Counted from the first letter of the stretch, positions 28,812 through 37,048 are shown. The stretch is DNA of 64,000 nucleotides from Thalassovita autumnalis (GCF_001458255.1 NZ_CYSB01000038.1:62001-126000); one strand, 5' to 3'. Notes: generated from the letters alone by a model not told the origin. Numbers and translations: made by a program.

Positions 28812-29714
28812 ATGAAGTTCTTGCGTACAGAAGACAGCCGTTTTGAAGGGCTGCAGGATTATGATTTTGCGCCGCAGTATCTGACTGTTGGTCAGGGCGC
28901 TGCGGCGCTGCGGATGCATTATGTTGATGAGGGCCCGCGGCAGGCGGCCCCGGTTCTGATGCTGCATGGGGAGCCGACCTGGTCCTACCTTTACCGGCAC
29001 ATGATCCCGCTCTTCACCGCCGCCGGGCATCGGGCCGTGGCGCCTGATCTGATTGGATTTGGCCGTTCTGACAAACCGACGCAGCGCAGCGATTATAGCT
29101 ATCAATCCCATGTCGACTGGCTGGCCGATTGGCTGGTGCAGATGGATCTGCAGGGGATCACATTGATCTGTCAGGACTGGGGTGGGCTGCTGGGGCTCAG
29201 GCTGCTGGCAATGATGCCGGATCGTTTTGCCCGGCTGGTGGTGGCTAACACGGCCCTGCCAACGGGGGATCAGCCGATGAATGAGGCGTTCAAAAGCTGG
29301 CGCGCCTATTCGCAGGCGGCAGATCCGTTCAACGCGGGCCGGATCGTCTATGGTGGGACCATCAGCAAGCTGACCGAGGCTGAGGTTGCCGCCTATAACG
29401 CCCCCTTTCCTGATGAAACCTATTTGGCCGGCGCGCGGCAGTTTCCCATGTTGGTGCCGGACAACCCCGATGATCCCGCCGCCCAGCCCAACCGCGATGC
29501 CTGGCAGGTGCTCAGAGGGTTGGATCTGCCGGTGCTGACCGCCTTTGGCGCTGAGGATAAGGTGATGGCGGGGATTGATGGGGTGTTTCAGAAATTGATG
29601 CCGGGGGCGGCGGGGCAGCCGCATGTTCTGTTCCCGGCGGCAGGGCATTTCCTACAGGAGGATGTCGGCCCCGAACTGGCGCGCAAAACACTGGCGTTTA
29701 TCGCGAGTACCTGA
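28812..29714 (+). CDS. Haloalkane dehalogenase-like alpha/beta hydrolase (subfamily I type)
   Basis: Hydrolyses carbon-halogen bonds through an aspartate ester. The 300-residue protein carries LHGEPTWSYLYR (oxyanion region), nucleophile Asp122 in CQDWGG with the halide-binding Trp123 next to it, likely acid Asp249 in FGAEDKV, and base His279 in AGHFLQED. This pattern is that of subfamily I enzymes (DhlA type), not epoxide hydrolases, which lack the Trp at this place. A strong GGAGGG site precedes ATG 28812. Marine roseobacters meet algal haloalkanes, which fits. Substrate is unknown. Confidence 0.9.
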   Translation: MKFLRTEDSRFEGLQDYDFAPQYLTVGQGAAALRMHYVDEGPRQAAPVLMLHGEPTWSYLYRHMIPLFTAAGHRAVAPDLIGFGRSDKPTQRSDYSYQSHVDWLADWLVQMDLQGITLICQDWGGLLGLRLLAMMPDRFARLVVANTALPTGDQPMNEAFKSWRAYSQAADPFNAGRIVYGGTISKLTEAEVAAYNAPFPDETYLAGARQFPMLVPDNPDDPAAQPNRDAWQVLRGLDLPVLTAFGAEDKVMAGIDGVFQKLMPGAAGQPHVLFPAAGHFLQEDVGPELARKTLAFIAST

Positions 29715-29731
29715 AGGAGCGCGTGACCGCG

Positions 29732-30217
29732 TTACATCAACAGCTCTTCGACCAGTTGTGAAAACAGCTGGGATTTGCCGCTGACCCCGGCCTTGCGGTA
29801 GATCGCGGTGGATTGCGCCTTGACCGTGCCTTGTTTGGTTTCCCTCAGCGCAGCAATCTCACTGGTCGACATGCCTTTCAGCATCAGCCAGGTGACGTCC
29901 CGCTCGGCCTCGGTCAGTTCAATCCGGGCAAAAAACTCCTCGACGGCATCGGTAAACTCACCCGCGGTCAGGCGGTGGGCGTGGTCCGCGCGCGCCTTGG
30001 CGGCCTGGGCGGAGAGGCTGAGGCGCAGGCTGGTGAAGGCGCCTAGGATAAGCCCGGCACAGGCCCCCAGTTCGACCACTTCCCGGGTTTGCCACCGCAG
30101 CGGCAGGGAGGGCAGATCAAAGATGGAGGCCAGGATTTCCCAGGTGAAATAGCCGCCGCAGAGGCACTGCAGCAGCACCAGCCCCAAGCCCAGCCCCGTG
30201 CTAAGGCCAGACCCCAA
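29732..30217 (-). CDS. Membrane-anchored LuxR-type HTH protein
   Basis: A 161-residue protein with two hydrophobic segments at the N terminus (about 4-33 and 47-70), then a coiled stretch and a C-terminal LuxR/GerE helix-turn-helix (about 98-158: LTEAERDVTWLMLKGMSTSEIA, TVKAQSTAIYRKAGVSGKSQL). There is no receiver or autoinducer domain, so any signal would come from the membrane part. It converges on the dehalogenase gene and lies 74 bp after the exported-protein gene at 30292, perhaps in one transcript. Target unknown. Confidence 0.85.
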   Translation of the reverse strand: MGSGLSTGLGLGLVLLQCLCGGYFTWEILASIFDLPSLPLRWQTREVVELGACAGLILGAFTSLRLSLSAQAAKARADHAHRLTAGEFTDAVEEFFARIELTEAERDVTWLMLKGMSTSEIAALRETKQGTVKAQSTAIYRKAGVSGKSQLFSQLVEELLM

Positions 30218-30291
30218 ACTTGAACCGAGTTTCGGGCGCAGCGCTGCCGAGCTGGCGTTTTTTCTTGTTCATGATCCCCATCTTGCGGTGC

Positions 30292-30732
30292 TCAGCGACT
30301 ATGGCGGTCACCACCATCGCGGTTGCGCTCTGGCCTCTCGGAACGCTCCCTATCATCTGGGCGATCTGGAATAAGATCCGCTGGAAGGGCGCCAGGTCCC
30401 GGTGTGGGGATTTGACCGGGACCTGGCAGCGGTAGAACGGTCGGTGCAGAAGGGACTTTCCCTGCGTTTTCCTTGGCGTTTGCATCCAACGCAAACACCC
30501 GATCACGCAAAACCTCGTCAGACTTTCGATGGATGACAACTTCACGCAAGTTCTCGCCATTCTCGGCCGTGATGAGAATTCGGCCCAGCCAGGTGCGTTT
30601 GACCTCGACGATCACATAGCCATCCGCCTCGATCCGAGACACGATCGCGGCGTCGACCCTTTCTTCGGCCTGTAGGACGACAGGCCAGGACAGAAGAAAG
30701 CCCAGAAGGGGAGCGTAAAGAGGTCGCATCAT
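30292..30732 (-). CDS. Small exported hypothetical protein
   Basis: About 146 residues with a signal peptide (MRPLYAPLLGFLLSWPVVLQAEE). A short folded region follows (DAAIVSRIEADGYVIVEVKRTWLGRILITAE, about 28-58) and the C-terminal half is Pro/Gly then Arg/Asp-rich and probably disordered (GPGQIPTPGPGALPAD, RPDDRERSERPERNRD). The folded part resembles short domains in roseobacter exported proteins of unknown function. Either ATG 30732 or ATG 30729 can start it. Another frame open at 30201-30560 overlaps it but lacks a signal or ribosome binding site and is rejected. Confidence 0.72.
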   Translation of the reverse strand: MMRPLYAPLLGFLLSWPVVLQAEERVDAAIVSRIEADGYVIVEVKRTWLGRILITAENGENLREVVIHRKSDEVLRDRVFALDANAKENAGKVPSAPTVLPLPGPGQIPTPGPGALPADLIPDRPDDRERSERPERNRDGGDRHSR

Positions 30733-30775
30733 ATCAGCCTTTAGCTTCTACACATTTCGCCTACCGCGTTGGGGA

Positions 30776-30794
30776 AGGGGATGTCAAATCCCCT
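30776..30794. terminator. Short hairpin after the repeat-protein gene
   Basis: AGGGGAT (30776-30782) and ATCCCCT (30788-30794) with a 5-nt loop, no T-run. A weak stop signal for the minus-strand gene at 30822. Confidence 0.45.
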
Positions 30795-30821
30795 AAACCG
30801 TAACGATATGGGCGGTGGGGA

Positions 30822-31490
30822 TCACTCCGTGGTGGCACCCCCCTCAGCTGCGCCGCCCGCACCCGAACGATCCCCGCCACCTTTGCCGGGGCCGTTGCCC
30901 CGTGCCGCGCCCGGGCCTTTGCCAGCCCGTTTGCCGTGGCCCGCGCCATCCCCCGAGGGCGCACCGGCCAGATCCAGCGCGGCAACTTCGTCCCGCAGGG
31001 CCTGACGCTGTTCGTCTGTCAGGGCGGATTTGTCGATTTCGGCCAATGTGGTGGTTTCACCGGTGAGGGGATCTGTGACCTCAACCGCGCTCATCAGTTC
31101 GCGTTTGACATCGCGCCGGGTCACGCCCTGGGTGCGGGCCTCTTCTAGGATATCGGCCAGTTCTTCATCGCTGAGCGCGGTAATGTCGATTTCGTCCAGC
31201 GCCACCAGAATGCCGGTGTCAGGATCGGTCACGGTGACATCGTCCAGCAGCGCCGATTTGATGGCCTCTTTGGCATCTTTGCGGCTGTAGCCGAGATCCT
31301 GCAGTTCTTTGCTGATCGCATGGATTTGCGCGCGGGTCAGGGCCGCCAGATCCACCTCCGTCAGGGCGACGGTGTCACCGCTGATCGGGTCGGTGACCTG
31401 CGGCACCTCTTGCGCCGCGAGCGGCAGTGCGCAGACGGCGCTGGTCAGAAGGGCAGAGAACCCGGCCCGGATCCAATAGGTATATGTCAT
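30822..31490 (-). CDS. Exported protein with three VTDP-type internal repeats
   Basis: A 222-residue protein with a signal peptide (GFSALLTSAVCALPLAAQ). Three repeats of about 51-55 residues begin with VTDP at residues 32, 87 and 138; each reads VTDP-x-(S/T)-G, then (A/T)L-x-E-(I/V)-D and a helical (A/S)LT/S segment. The tail from about 180 is Gly/Ala/Lys/Arg-rich and looks disordered. I do not recognise a family. AAAGG lies 7 nt before ATG 31490; a GTG at 31511 would add seven residues that spoil the signal. Calcium or polysaccharide binding through the Asp-rich loops is possible but unproven. Confidence 0.78.
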   Translation of the reverse strand: MTYTYWIRAGFSALLTSAVCALPLAAQEVPQVTDPISGDTVALTEVDLAALTRAQIHAISKELQDLGYSRKDAKEAIKSALLDDVTVTDPDTGILVALDEIDITALSDEELADILEEARTQGVTRRDVKRELMSAVEVTDPLTGETTTLAEIDKSALTDEQRQALRDEVAALDLAGAPSGDGAGHGKRAGKGPGAARGNGPGKGGGDRSGAGGAAEGGATTE

Positions 31491-31750
31491 TCGCGTGCCT
31501 TTCGTTTTCACTGGTCGTTTCTGCGTGTGGCGGTGGCGTGACGCTGGGCCCTGATGGCCGCGAAACGGCGGCGACCTCTATTGGTCAAAAGCTTGTTTTT
31601 GTGCGCATAAACCAAAGTCATACGGTGTATTTGCGGGGGATTTCGTGGTTTTGGCCGCGAATGGCAGCAGATAGGCGGTGTACTTGGCCCGCTGTCCGCG
31701 CCTAGGCTGGGGCCAGCGTGACAGGGCGCATCATTGGGCAGGAGCAGCAG

Positions 31751-32269
31751 ATGATCGTGAGAACACTAACCCTAATCGCAGGGCTGTCCGGGGCGGCGGT
31801 CACGGCGCAGTTCCCTGAGTTTTCGCAGCAATATGCCCAGCGTCTGGGCGGCGCGGTGGATGAGCTGACAGCGGTGGTTGCGGATTTTGATACCTCGGCA
31901 CAGGCTTCGGGCCTCACCCGGCAGGAGGCATTGGCGCAGATGCAGGGAAGTGACTTCCTGACCCGCCGTCGCGCCGATATGGAAACCACGCTGCAACGTC
32001 ATGAGCGGCTGAGCGCGGCCATGTCGGCCTTGCAGGATGCCGGACCCTTCACCCGCGCCTATGAGCTGCGCCACTTCTCAGACGCTGAGATCGCGCGCCG
32101 CACATATGATGCCTATAAACCGGCGCTGCCCCTGACCTTTGAAGGGGCCGCCTTTGCCATTGCGGGCTACGCCGGTGCGGCGCTGATCATGGCGCTGCTG
32201 CTGGCCCTGCTGAAATGGCCTTTCAGTCGGGGCAGGCAGGCCCGATCTGGGCGCAGAGCTGCCCGCTAA
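31751..32269 (+). CDS. DUF2937 family membrane protein
   Basis: A 172-residue protein with the family's opening (VRTLTLIAGLSGAAVTAQFPEFSQQYAQRLGGAVDEL), a long helical middle, and a C-terminal membrane helix (AAFAIAGYAGAALIMALLLALL) followed by a basic tail. Function unknown. AGGAG stands 6 nt before ATG 31751; the frame is open further upstream without support. It lies 79 bp before lolC on the same strand. Confidence 0.85.
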   Translation: MIVRTLTLIAGLSGAAVTAQFPEFSQQYAQRLGGAVDELTAVVADFDTSAQASGLTRQEALAQMQGSDFLTRRRADMETTLQRHERLSAAMSALQDAGPFTRAYELRHFSDAEIARRTYDAYKPALPLTFEGAAFAIAGYAGAALIMALLLALLKWPFSRGRQARSGRRAAR

Positions 32270-32348
32270 GCCCTTGGGGCGCCGAAAGGCTTGACCTTAT
32301 CGCAAGGCTGGTTCACCTCTGACAGCACACAACCGGGATGAGGCGGAT

Positions 32349-33638
32349 ATGGCGGGCACACCCCCACCTTTTGCACGATTTGAATGGATGATTGCGTGGC
32401 GCTACCTGCGGGCCCGCCGCGCTGAGGGTGGGGTCAGTGTGATGACCTGGATCTCATTGATCGGCATCACGCTGGCGGTATTCGCCTTGATTGCCACCCT
32501 GGCAGTACGCGCAGGATTTCGGGCGGAATTTGTCGACACGATCCTGGGATCCAACGCCCATGTGACGGTCTACAGTATCGGCACGGTGGATCCCAACACT
32601 GGCCGGATTGACCGGTCTATCCCCGACTATCAGGCCATGGCGGACCGCCTGCGCACGGTGGAGGGCGTGACCCGCGTCGCGCCGCTGATCAAGGGCCAGG
32701 TCATGGCCAACCGTGGCAGCTACAACGCCGGGATCGAAGTTTACGGCATCTCGCTGGAGAACCTCAAAACCATCCCGCGTATCGTGAACCCCGAAACCGG
32801 ATTTGGCGACATCTCCCGTTTTGGCGAAGGGGTGGCCATCGGGTCCGGCGTGGCGCGTGAGTTGGGCGTGACGGTGGGCGATAAGATCAAGGTGATTTCC
32901 CCCAATGGGGTGAAAACCGCCTTTGGCACCTCACCGCGCGTGAAAGCCTATGAGGTGATCTATGTCTTCTCGGCCGGGCGCTATGACATTGACCGGGTGC
33001 GCGTCTACATGCCCTTCACCGAAGCGCAGAGCTATTTTAACCGCGACGATGCCGCCGACGAGATGGAAGTCATGGTGCGCAGCCCGGAAAACATCGATGA
33101 CCTGCAGCTGCCGCTGTTGCAGGCGGGCGGGCAGGGCACCCAGCTTTGGACCTGGCGCGATGCCTCGGGCAGTTTCCTCAGGGCGTTGAAAATCGAAGAC
33201 AATGTGATGTTTGTCATCATGTCGATCCTTGTGTTGATCGCGGCGATGAACATCGTGTCGGGCCTGATCATGCTGGTGAAAAACAAAGGCCGTGACATTG
33301 GTATCCTGCGCACCATGGGGCTGACCGAAGGCGCGGTGCTGCGGGTGTTTTTCATCTGCGGCTCTCTGACTGGCATGGTGGGCACTCTGGCGGGGGTGAT
33401 CCTGGGCTGCCTCTTTGCTTATTACATCGATCCGATCTTTGCCTTTGTGAACTGGATGGCCGGCGGGCAGGCCTGGGACCCCTCGATCCGGGGCATTTAC
33501 CATCTGCCGGCAAAACTGCAGCTGGGCGATGTGGTGACGGCGGTGTCGCTGTCGCTGAGCCTCAGCTTTATTGTCACGATCTTCCCGGCCCGCCGTGCGG
33601 CCCGGATGAACCCGGTGGAGGCCCTGCGTTATGAGTGA
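32349..33638 (+). CDS. lolC: Lipoprotein-releasing ABC transporter permease LolC/E
   Basis: Inner-membrane subunit that extracts lipoproteins for LolA with the ATPase LolD. The 429-residue protein has TM1 ([23 protein letters not shown]), a large periplasmic domain (about 55-280) and three C-terminal helices, with the FtsX-type segment [23 protein letters not shown] and the end [10 protein letters not shown]. As in other alphaproteobacteria one gene stands for both LolC and LolE, so a homodimer is likely. lolD overlaps its end by eight bases. Confidence 0.94.
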   Translation: MAGTPPPFARFEWMIAWRYLRARRAEGGVSVMTWISLIGITLAVFALIATLAVRAGFRAEFVDTILGSNAHVTVYSIGTVDPNTGRIDRSIPDYQAMADRLRTVEGVTRVAPLIKGQVMANRGSYNAGIEVYGISLENLKTIPRIVNPETGFGDISRFGEGVAIGSGVARELGVTVGDKIKVISPNGVKTAFGTSPRVKAYEVIYVFSAGRYDIDRVRVYMPFTEAQSYFNRDDAADEMEVMVRSPENIDDLQLPLLQAGGQGTQLWTWRDASGSFLRALKIEDNVMFVIMSILVLIAAMNIVSGLIMLVKNKGRDIGILRTMGLTEGAVLRVFFICGSLTGMVGTLAGVILGCLFAYYIDPIFAFVNWMAGGQAWDPSIRGIYHLPAKLQLGDVVTAVSLSLSLSFIVTIFPARRAARMNPVEALRYE

Positions 33639-34308
33639 TCCGGTTCTGAGCCTTGAGGGCATCACCAAAACCTATGCCAAGGGCAGCGCCAATCCGGTTG
33701 CCGTGTTGCGCGGGGTGGATCTGACCATCCAGCCGGGCGAAGTGGTCGCTCTGGTTGCGCCTTCGGGCGCCGGCAAATCGACTTTGCTGCATATCGCTGG
33801 TCTGCTGGACACGCCGGATCAGGGGCAGGTCACATTGGCGGGGCAGGCGCTGACCGGTCAGTCTGATCGCCGCCGCACCCGGGCCCGGCGCGAAGATGTC
33901 GGCTTTATCTATCAGTTCCATCATCTGCTGCCTGAGTTCAGCGCGCTGGAAAACGTGGTACTGCCGCAGCTGGCCAATGGTGTGGCCCGGGCTGAGGCGG
34001 TGACGCGCGCCAGTGACCTGTTGTCCCGTGTGGGCGTCGGCGCACGGGCGGACCACCGGCCTGCGGCCCTGTCGGGCGGGGAACAGCAGCGGGTGGCCTT
34101 CTGTCGGGCCTTAGCAAATGAACCACGCCTTTTGTTGGCCGATGAACCCACTGGCAATCTGGATCCTGCCACCTCGGATCAGGTGTTTGACGCGCTGATG
34201 ACGCTGGTGCGCTCCACCGGGATGGCGGCGCTGATTGCCACCCATAATATGGAGCTGGCCGGGCGCATGGACCGGATGCTGCGGCTGGAGGCCGGGCAGC
34301 TTGGCTGA
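33631..34308 (+). CDS. lolD: Lipoprotein-releasing ABC transporter ATPase LolD
   Basis: A 225-residue ATPase that powers LolC. It has Walker A (APSGAGKST), the Q-loop [15 protein letters not shown] typical of LolD/MacB, the signature LSGGEQQRV, and Walker B ([12 protein letters not shown]). The start codon lies inside the end of lolC. dnaE, a common next gene in relatives, is absent here; a P-loop NTPase gene follows instead. Confidence 0.95.
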   Translation: MSDPVLSLEGITKTYAKGSANPVAVLRGVDLTIQPGEVVALVAPSGAGKSTLLHIAGLLDTPDQGQVTLAGQALTGQSDRRRTRARREDVGFIYQFHHLLPEFSALENVVLPQLANGVARAEAVTRASDLLSRVGVGARADHRPAALSGGEQQRVAFCRALANEPRLLLADEPTGNLDPATSDQVFDALMTLVRSTGMAALIATHNMELAGRMDRMLRLEAGQLG

Positions 34309-34371
34309 GACCGCTTGACGCTACCGTTGTGATCCGTCAGTTTCGCGCTCTTTCGTTAAAGGAATTGTGTG

Positions 34372-34923
34372 ATGCAGGCAGCGATGCAACGGGTGATGAT
34401 TGTGGGCCAACCCGGATCGGGCAAGTCCACATTGGCGCGTCAGATCGGGGCCATCACGGGGCTGCCGGTGGAACATATCGACCGCATTCACTGGATGCCC
34501 GGTTGGCAGGAACGCCACCGGAAGGAAAAGACCCGCATGTGCCATGAGGTGCATGCCCGCGACCGCTGGATTTTTGAGGGCGGCCATTCCGCCACCTGGC
34601 GCGAACGTCTGGCCCGCTGTGATACCTATATCTGGGTTGATCTGCCGCTTGCCCTGCGGTCTTGGCGGGTGCTGAAACGCACCCTGCGCCACTATGGTCG
34701 CAGCCGCCCGGACCTGCCCGAGGGATGTCCGGAACAGATCTCATGGGAGTTCTACCGTTGGATCTGGGACACCCGCAAAACCGGCCGTATCGGCCCCGCG
34801 CGGTGCCTGAGATCGGCGCAGAAAACCAAAGCCGCCCACCATCTGCGCAGCCCGGCGGAGGTCAAACGGTTCGTTGTGAACCTGGCCGCTGCCTATGGCA
34901 CCCCGGTTCCGCCGGTGGATTGA
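34372..34923 (+). CDS. P-loop NTPase (FlaR/adenylate-kinase-like)
   Basis: A 183-residue soluble protein with Walker A GQPGSGKST near the N terminus, HIDRIHWMPGWQER, and WIFEGGHSATWRERLARCDTYIWVDLP as in the family loosely called DNA topology modulation protein FlaR. These look like small-molecule or nucleotide kinases; the name FlaR gives no reliable function. AAAGG lies 9 nt before ATG 34372. It follows lolD by 63 bp. Confidence 0.83.
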   Translation: MQAAMQRVMIVGQPGSGKSTLARQIGAITGLPVEHIDRIHWMPGWQERHRKEKTRMCHEVHARDRWIFEGGHSATWRERLARCDTYIWVDLPLALRSWRVLKRTLRHYGRSRPDLPEGCPEQISWEFYRWIWDTRKTGRIGPARCLRSAQKTKAAHHLRSPAEVKRFVVNLAAAYGTPVPPVD

Positions 34924-34930
34924 GCAAAAC

Positions 34931-34944
34931 CTGACACGCATCAA
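34931..34944 (+). promoter_or_regulatory. FNR/FnrL-like box before the cytochrome genes
   Basis: CTGAC-ACGC-ATCAA matches the FNR-type consensus TTGAC/T-N4-ATCAA except for the first base. It lies 68 bp before the cytochrome c start and about 35 bp upstream of a possible -10 (TTATAG, 34972-34977). Confidence 0.5.
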
Positions 34945-35011
34945 AGCGCCAGCGGGCGGAACCTGTCACACTTATAGGACCAAATGAGGTTCCAAGTGAC
35001 AGGAGGCCCCG

Positions 35012-35497
35012 ATGTCAGATGCACCTAAAACGTCCCCAAAGGCCCAAGTGGTCTTTGCCCTAAGGCACTGCCGCAGAGCGATCACATTGCTGGCGATGGT
35101 CTGGGCATTGCTTGTGGTTTTGCCCACGGTCGCCACCGCGCAAGAGATCGACAATAGCGCCGATGTGGCCACGGGCCGCGCCCTTTACATGACCCATTGC
35201 GCCACCTGCCACGGGCTGGAGGCAGAGGGAAACGGCCCGATGGCGCCTGTGTTGCTGGTGCAGCCCAAATCCCTGGCAGCGTTGAGCGTTGAAAATGGCG
35301 GGATCTTTCCGCTAAAGCGTGTTGTGGCGCGCATTGATGGGCGCGATCCGCTGGTCAGCCATGGATCCGCAATGCCGGTTTACGGCGAGGTCTTTCAAGG
35401 CGATGATCGCGCTATGAAAACTGAAACCGGCCAGCCGATGCTGGCAGGTGGCCCGATTGTGGATCTGGTCGCCTATTTAAGGAGCATCCAGCAATGA
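35012..35497 (+). CDS. Cytochrome c (class I-like), exported
   Basis: A 161-residue protein with a basic N terminus and a hydrophobic export segment at about 23-43 (cleavable at ATAQ, or an anchor). The single heme site is CATCH at 63-67; the distal methionine is probably in SAMPVYGE. The C-terminal DLVAYLRSIQQ helix is typical of mono-heme cytochromes c. AGGAGG precedes ATG 35012. Its stop overlaps the next cytochrome's start (ATGA), so the two are made together. The electron partner is unknown. Confidence 0.88.
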   Translation: MSDAPKTSPKAQVVFALRHCRRAITLLAMVWALLVVLPTVATAQEIDNSADVATGRALYMTHCATCHGLEAEGNGPMAPVLLVQPKSLAALSVENGGIFPLKRVVARIDGRDPLVSHGSAMPVYGEVFQGDDRAMKTETGQPMLAGGPIVDLVAYLRSIQQ

Positions 35498-35925
35498 CTT
35501 TTGTCGCCCGTTGCACCCCTTTTGCCTTTGTCGCGTTGGCGGCCTGTGCCCCCAGCCAGGACGTTGCCATGCCGGAACCTGCTGAGGGGGCGCTGCTGTT
35601 TGCGCAGAATTGCGCCATCTGCCATGGCGCCAACGGGCAGGGCGGTAGCACCGGCACGGACGGCCCGCCGCCTGCAGACCTGACGCGTCTGTCACTGGCC
35701 AATGGCGGCGTGTTCCCGCGTGAAATGGTGCTGACGACGGCGGATGGCTACAACCGGCAGGCGCTTGGCGATCAACGGATGCCGGAATTTGGCGGCTTTC
35801 TGGGTGGTGAAACCGTGCCGCTGGATGTCAGCGGCACCGCATCGGCCGAGGATGCCAATCTGACCCCGGTGCCACGGGCGCTGGCTGCCCTTGTGGCCTA
35901 TCTGGAAACCCTGCAGGTGGAGTGA
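35494..35925 (+). CDS. Lipoprotein cytochrome c
   Basis: A 143-residue protein with lipobox LAAC (Cys18) and heme site CAICH at 40-44; the Met ligand is probably in QRMPEFGGF. It ends LAALVAYLETLQ, like its partner, so the two are paralogues: one soluble or signal-anchored, one lipid-anchored. They share the arrangement LxxENGGIFP/LANGGVFP between heme and Met. A joint periplasmic electron-transfer role under low oxygen would fit the FNR-like box at 34931. Confidence 0.88.
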   Translation: MTFVARCTPFAFVALAACAPSQDVAMPEPAEGALLFAQNCAICHGANGQGGSTGTDGPPPADLTRLSLANGGVFPREMVLTTADGYNRQALGDQRMPEFGGFLGGETVPLDVSGTASAEDANLTPVPRALAALVAYLETLQVE

Positions 35926-35931
35926 TCGCGC

Positions 35932-36618
35932 TCAGCTGCAGATGCCGTTCAGATCGGCATCTTTCCACGGCACCACCGCGGCGCGGTCGATCCGTGTTTG
36001 CAGCAGCTGCACCGGCATTACCTCAGACAGCATCGCATGCAGCCGCTTTGTGCGCTGCGCCTTTGGAGCCAGGGCGCGGCAACAGGTGAACTCTTCCACA
36101 ATTGCGGCCTGCTGTTCAAAGGGGAAGCTCAGGAAATCGGGCTGGCTGTCCAGTTCAAACAGATAGGGATCATGGCCCGGCTTATGTTCGCTGGCGGCGC
36201 GCCAGGGGGTGTAACCGGTGCGATCACGGTTCTGCCATTGCCAGACATGGGTCATCTCATGGGCAAAGAGCATCAGATCCCACAGATCAGTGCCCTGCGG
36301 GTATTCATGTGTGAAATCAGGCCGGTAGAGGTCTTTGCGGTAAAAGACGTTCTGATAGACGGCAATCGCCCCGGGGGAGGTTTTGAACGTCTCCCCTTTG
36401 ACCGGGGGAAACACCCGCTCCTGACAGGTCACCCGGGGCCGCGCGGCATAGGTAAAGGTCACGCTGCGGGCAAAATGCCCGTCGTTAAACCGCACCGGTT
36501 TCGGATCCAGCTGGTCGCCATAAAACGTCCGCGCATAGGCGCGTTCGCGTTCCGTCAGGGGACGGCCACAGGCGGTGAGCAGCAGGCAGCAGGCCAGGAG
36601 GCCGATCAGAATGCGCAT
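35932..36618 (-). CDS. Lipoprotein with HExxH zinc-peptidase-like motif
   Basis: A 228-residue lipoprotein (MRILIGLLACCLLLTACG, lipobox LTAC). HEMTHVWQWQNR carries an HExxH metal site, followed by a conserved DSQPDFLSFPFEQQAAIVEEF segment; this arrangement occurs in roseobacter proteins called vgr-related protein. Peptidase activity is likely but not shown; the third zinc ligand may be a Glu in VEEF. I start at ATG 36618, which gives a clean lipoprotein signal; ATG 36633 adds five residues. Confidence 0.8.
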   Translation of the reverse strand: MRILIGLLACCLLLTACGRPLTERERAYARTFYGDQLDPKPVRFNDGHFARSVTFTYAARPRVTCQERVFPPVKGETFKTSPGAIAVYQNVFYRKDLYRPDFTHEYPQGTDLWDLMLFAHEMTHVWQWQNRDRTGYTPWRAASEHKPGHDPYLFELDSQPDFLSFPFEQQAAIVEEFTCCRALAPKAQRTKRLHAMLSEVMPVQLLQTRIDRAAVVPWKDADLNGICS

Positions 36619-36706
36619 AGGGTCAGACTGCACCTCTGGCGGCGCAAGGTCCAGCCCTATGAAACGATCCTAACGGGCGATCCAGATCGGCAATCCGTGG
36701 GGCTGA

Positions 36707-36820
36707 TTATTGCAGGATGTGATAAGGCAGCAACCGCTCAGGAGTCGCCGCATGGGTCGACATGATGGAAAACGCCGTGAGGGCCGCAGCCGACCCCAGA
36801 ACCAGAGTGATAAAGCGCAT
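36707..36820 (-). CDS. Tiny exported peptide A (37 aa)
   Basis: A 37-residue open frame: MRFITLVLGSAAALTAFSIM, then STHAATPERLLPYHILQ. The first 20 or so residues are a signal-like hydrophobic helix, with a possible cleavage after THAA that would leave a 12-residue peptide. A perfect AGGAGG sits 8 nt before ATG 36820 (36829-36834). The start of peptide B (36926) is alike: MRF, VLG, A13, A16 and S18 are shared. It may instead stay in the membrane. No known family. Confidence 0.6.
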   Translation of the reverse strand: MRFITLVLGSAAALTAFSIMSTHAATPERLLPYHILQ

Positions 36821-36885
36821 GACCGTTACCTCCTACCGTACCGAAAACGCAAAACATGATCACAGCTCAAACCGAGCATAAACGC

Positions 36886-36919
36886 CCTCTGGCCCGACCC
36901 GAAAAGGCGAGGCCAGAGG
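36886..36919. terminator. Inverted repeat between peptides A and B
   Basis: CCTCTGGCC (36886-36894) and GGCCAGAGG (36911-36919), 9-bp stem. On the minus strand it follows peptide B, with only a short T-stretch, so it could end or attenuate that transcript. Confidence 0.45.
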
Positions 36920-36925
36920 CGGGGC

Positions 36926-37048
36926 TTAACCTGCTGTGTAAGCAGGGACCGAGTGAGGAACCTCACTCGCCGCGCCGGGGATTGACGCGATGGCTGACAG
37001 GGCTGAGGCAGCTATGACCCAGCCCAATACGACGGGCAGAAATCGCAT
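36926..37048 (-). CDS. Tiny exported peptide B (40 aa)
   Basis: A 40-residue open frame: MRFLPVVLGWVIAASALSAI, then ASIPGAASEVPHSVPAYTAG. It has a signal-like N terminus with a possible cleavage after PGAA, leaving about 13 residues. GAGAGG lies 6 nt before ATG 37048. The first 18 residues match peptide A at nine places. Bases 36951-36968 inside the gene form a perfect 8-bp inverted repeat with a 2-nt centre. The 148 bp upstream to the Lrp gene may hold the promoter of both peptides. Confidence 0.58.
   Translation of the reverse strand: MRFLPVVLGWVIAASALSAIASIPGAASEVPHSVPAYTAG

Noticed and set aside
30201-30560. Minus-strand frame of 119 codons overlapping the exported protein gene
   Set aside because: No ribosome binding site or signal, and the overlapping frame 30292-30732 has both a start context and a signal peptide.
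36951-36968. Regulatory palindrome GAGTGAGG-AA-CCTCACTC
   Set aside because: It lies inside the peptide B frame, has a 2-nt centre that cannot form a good RNA loop, and no second copy was seen; kept only as a note.
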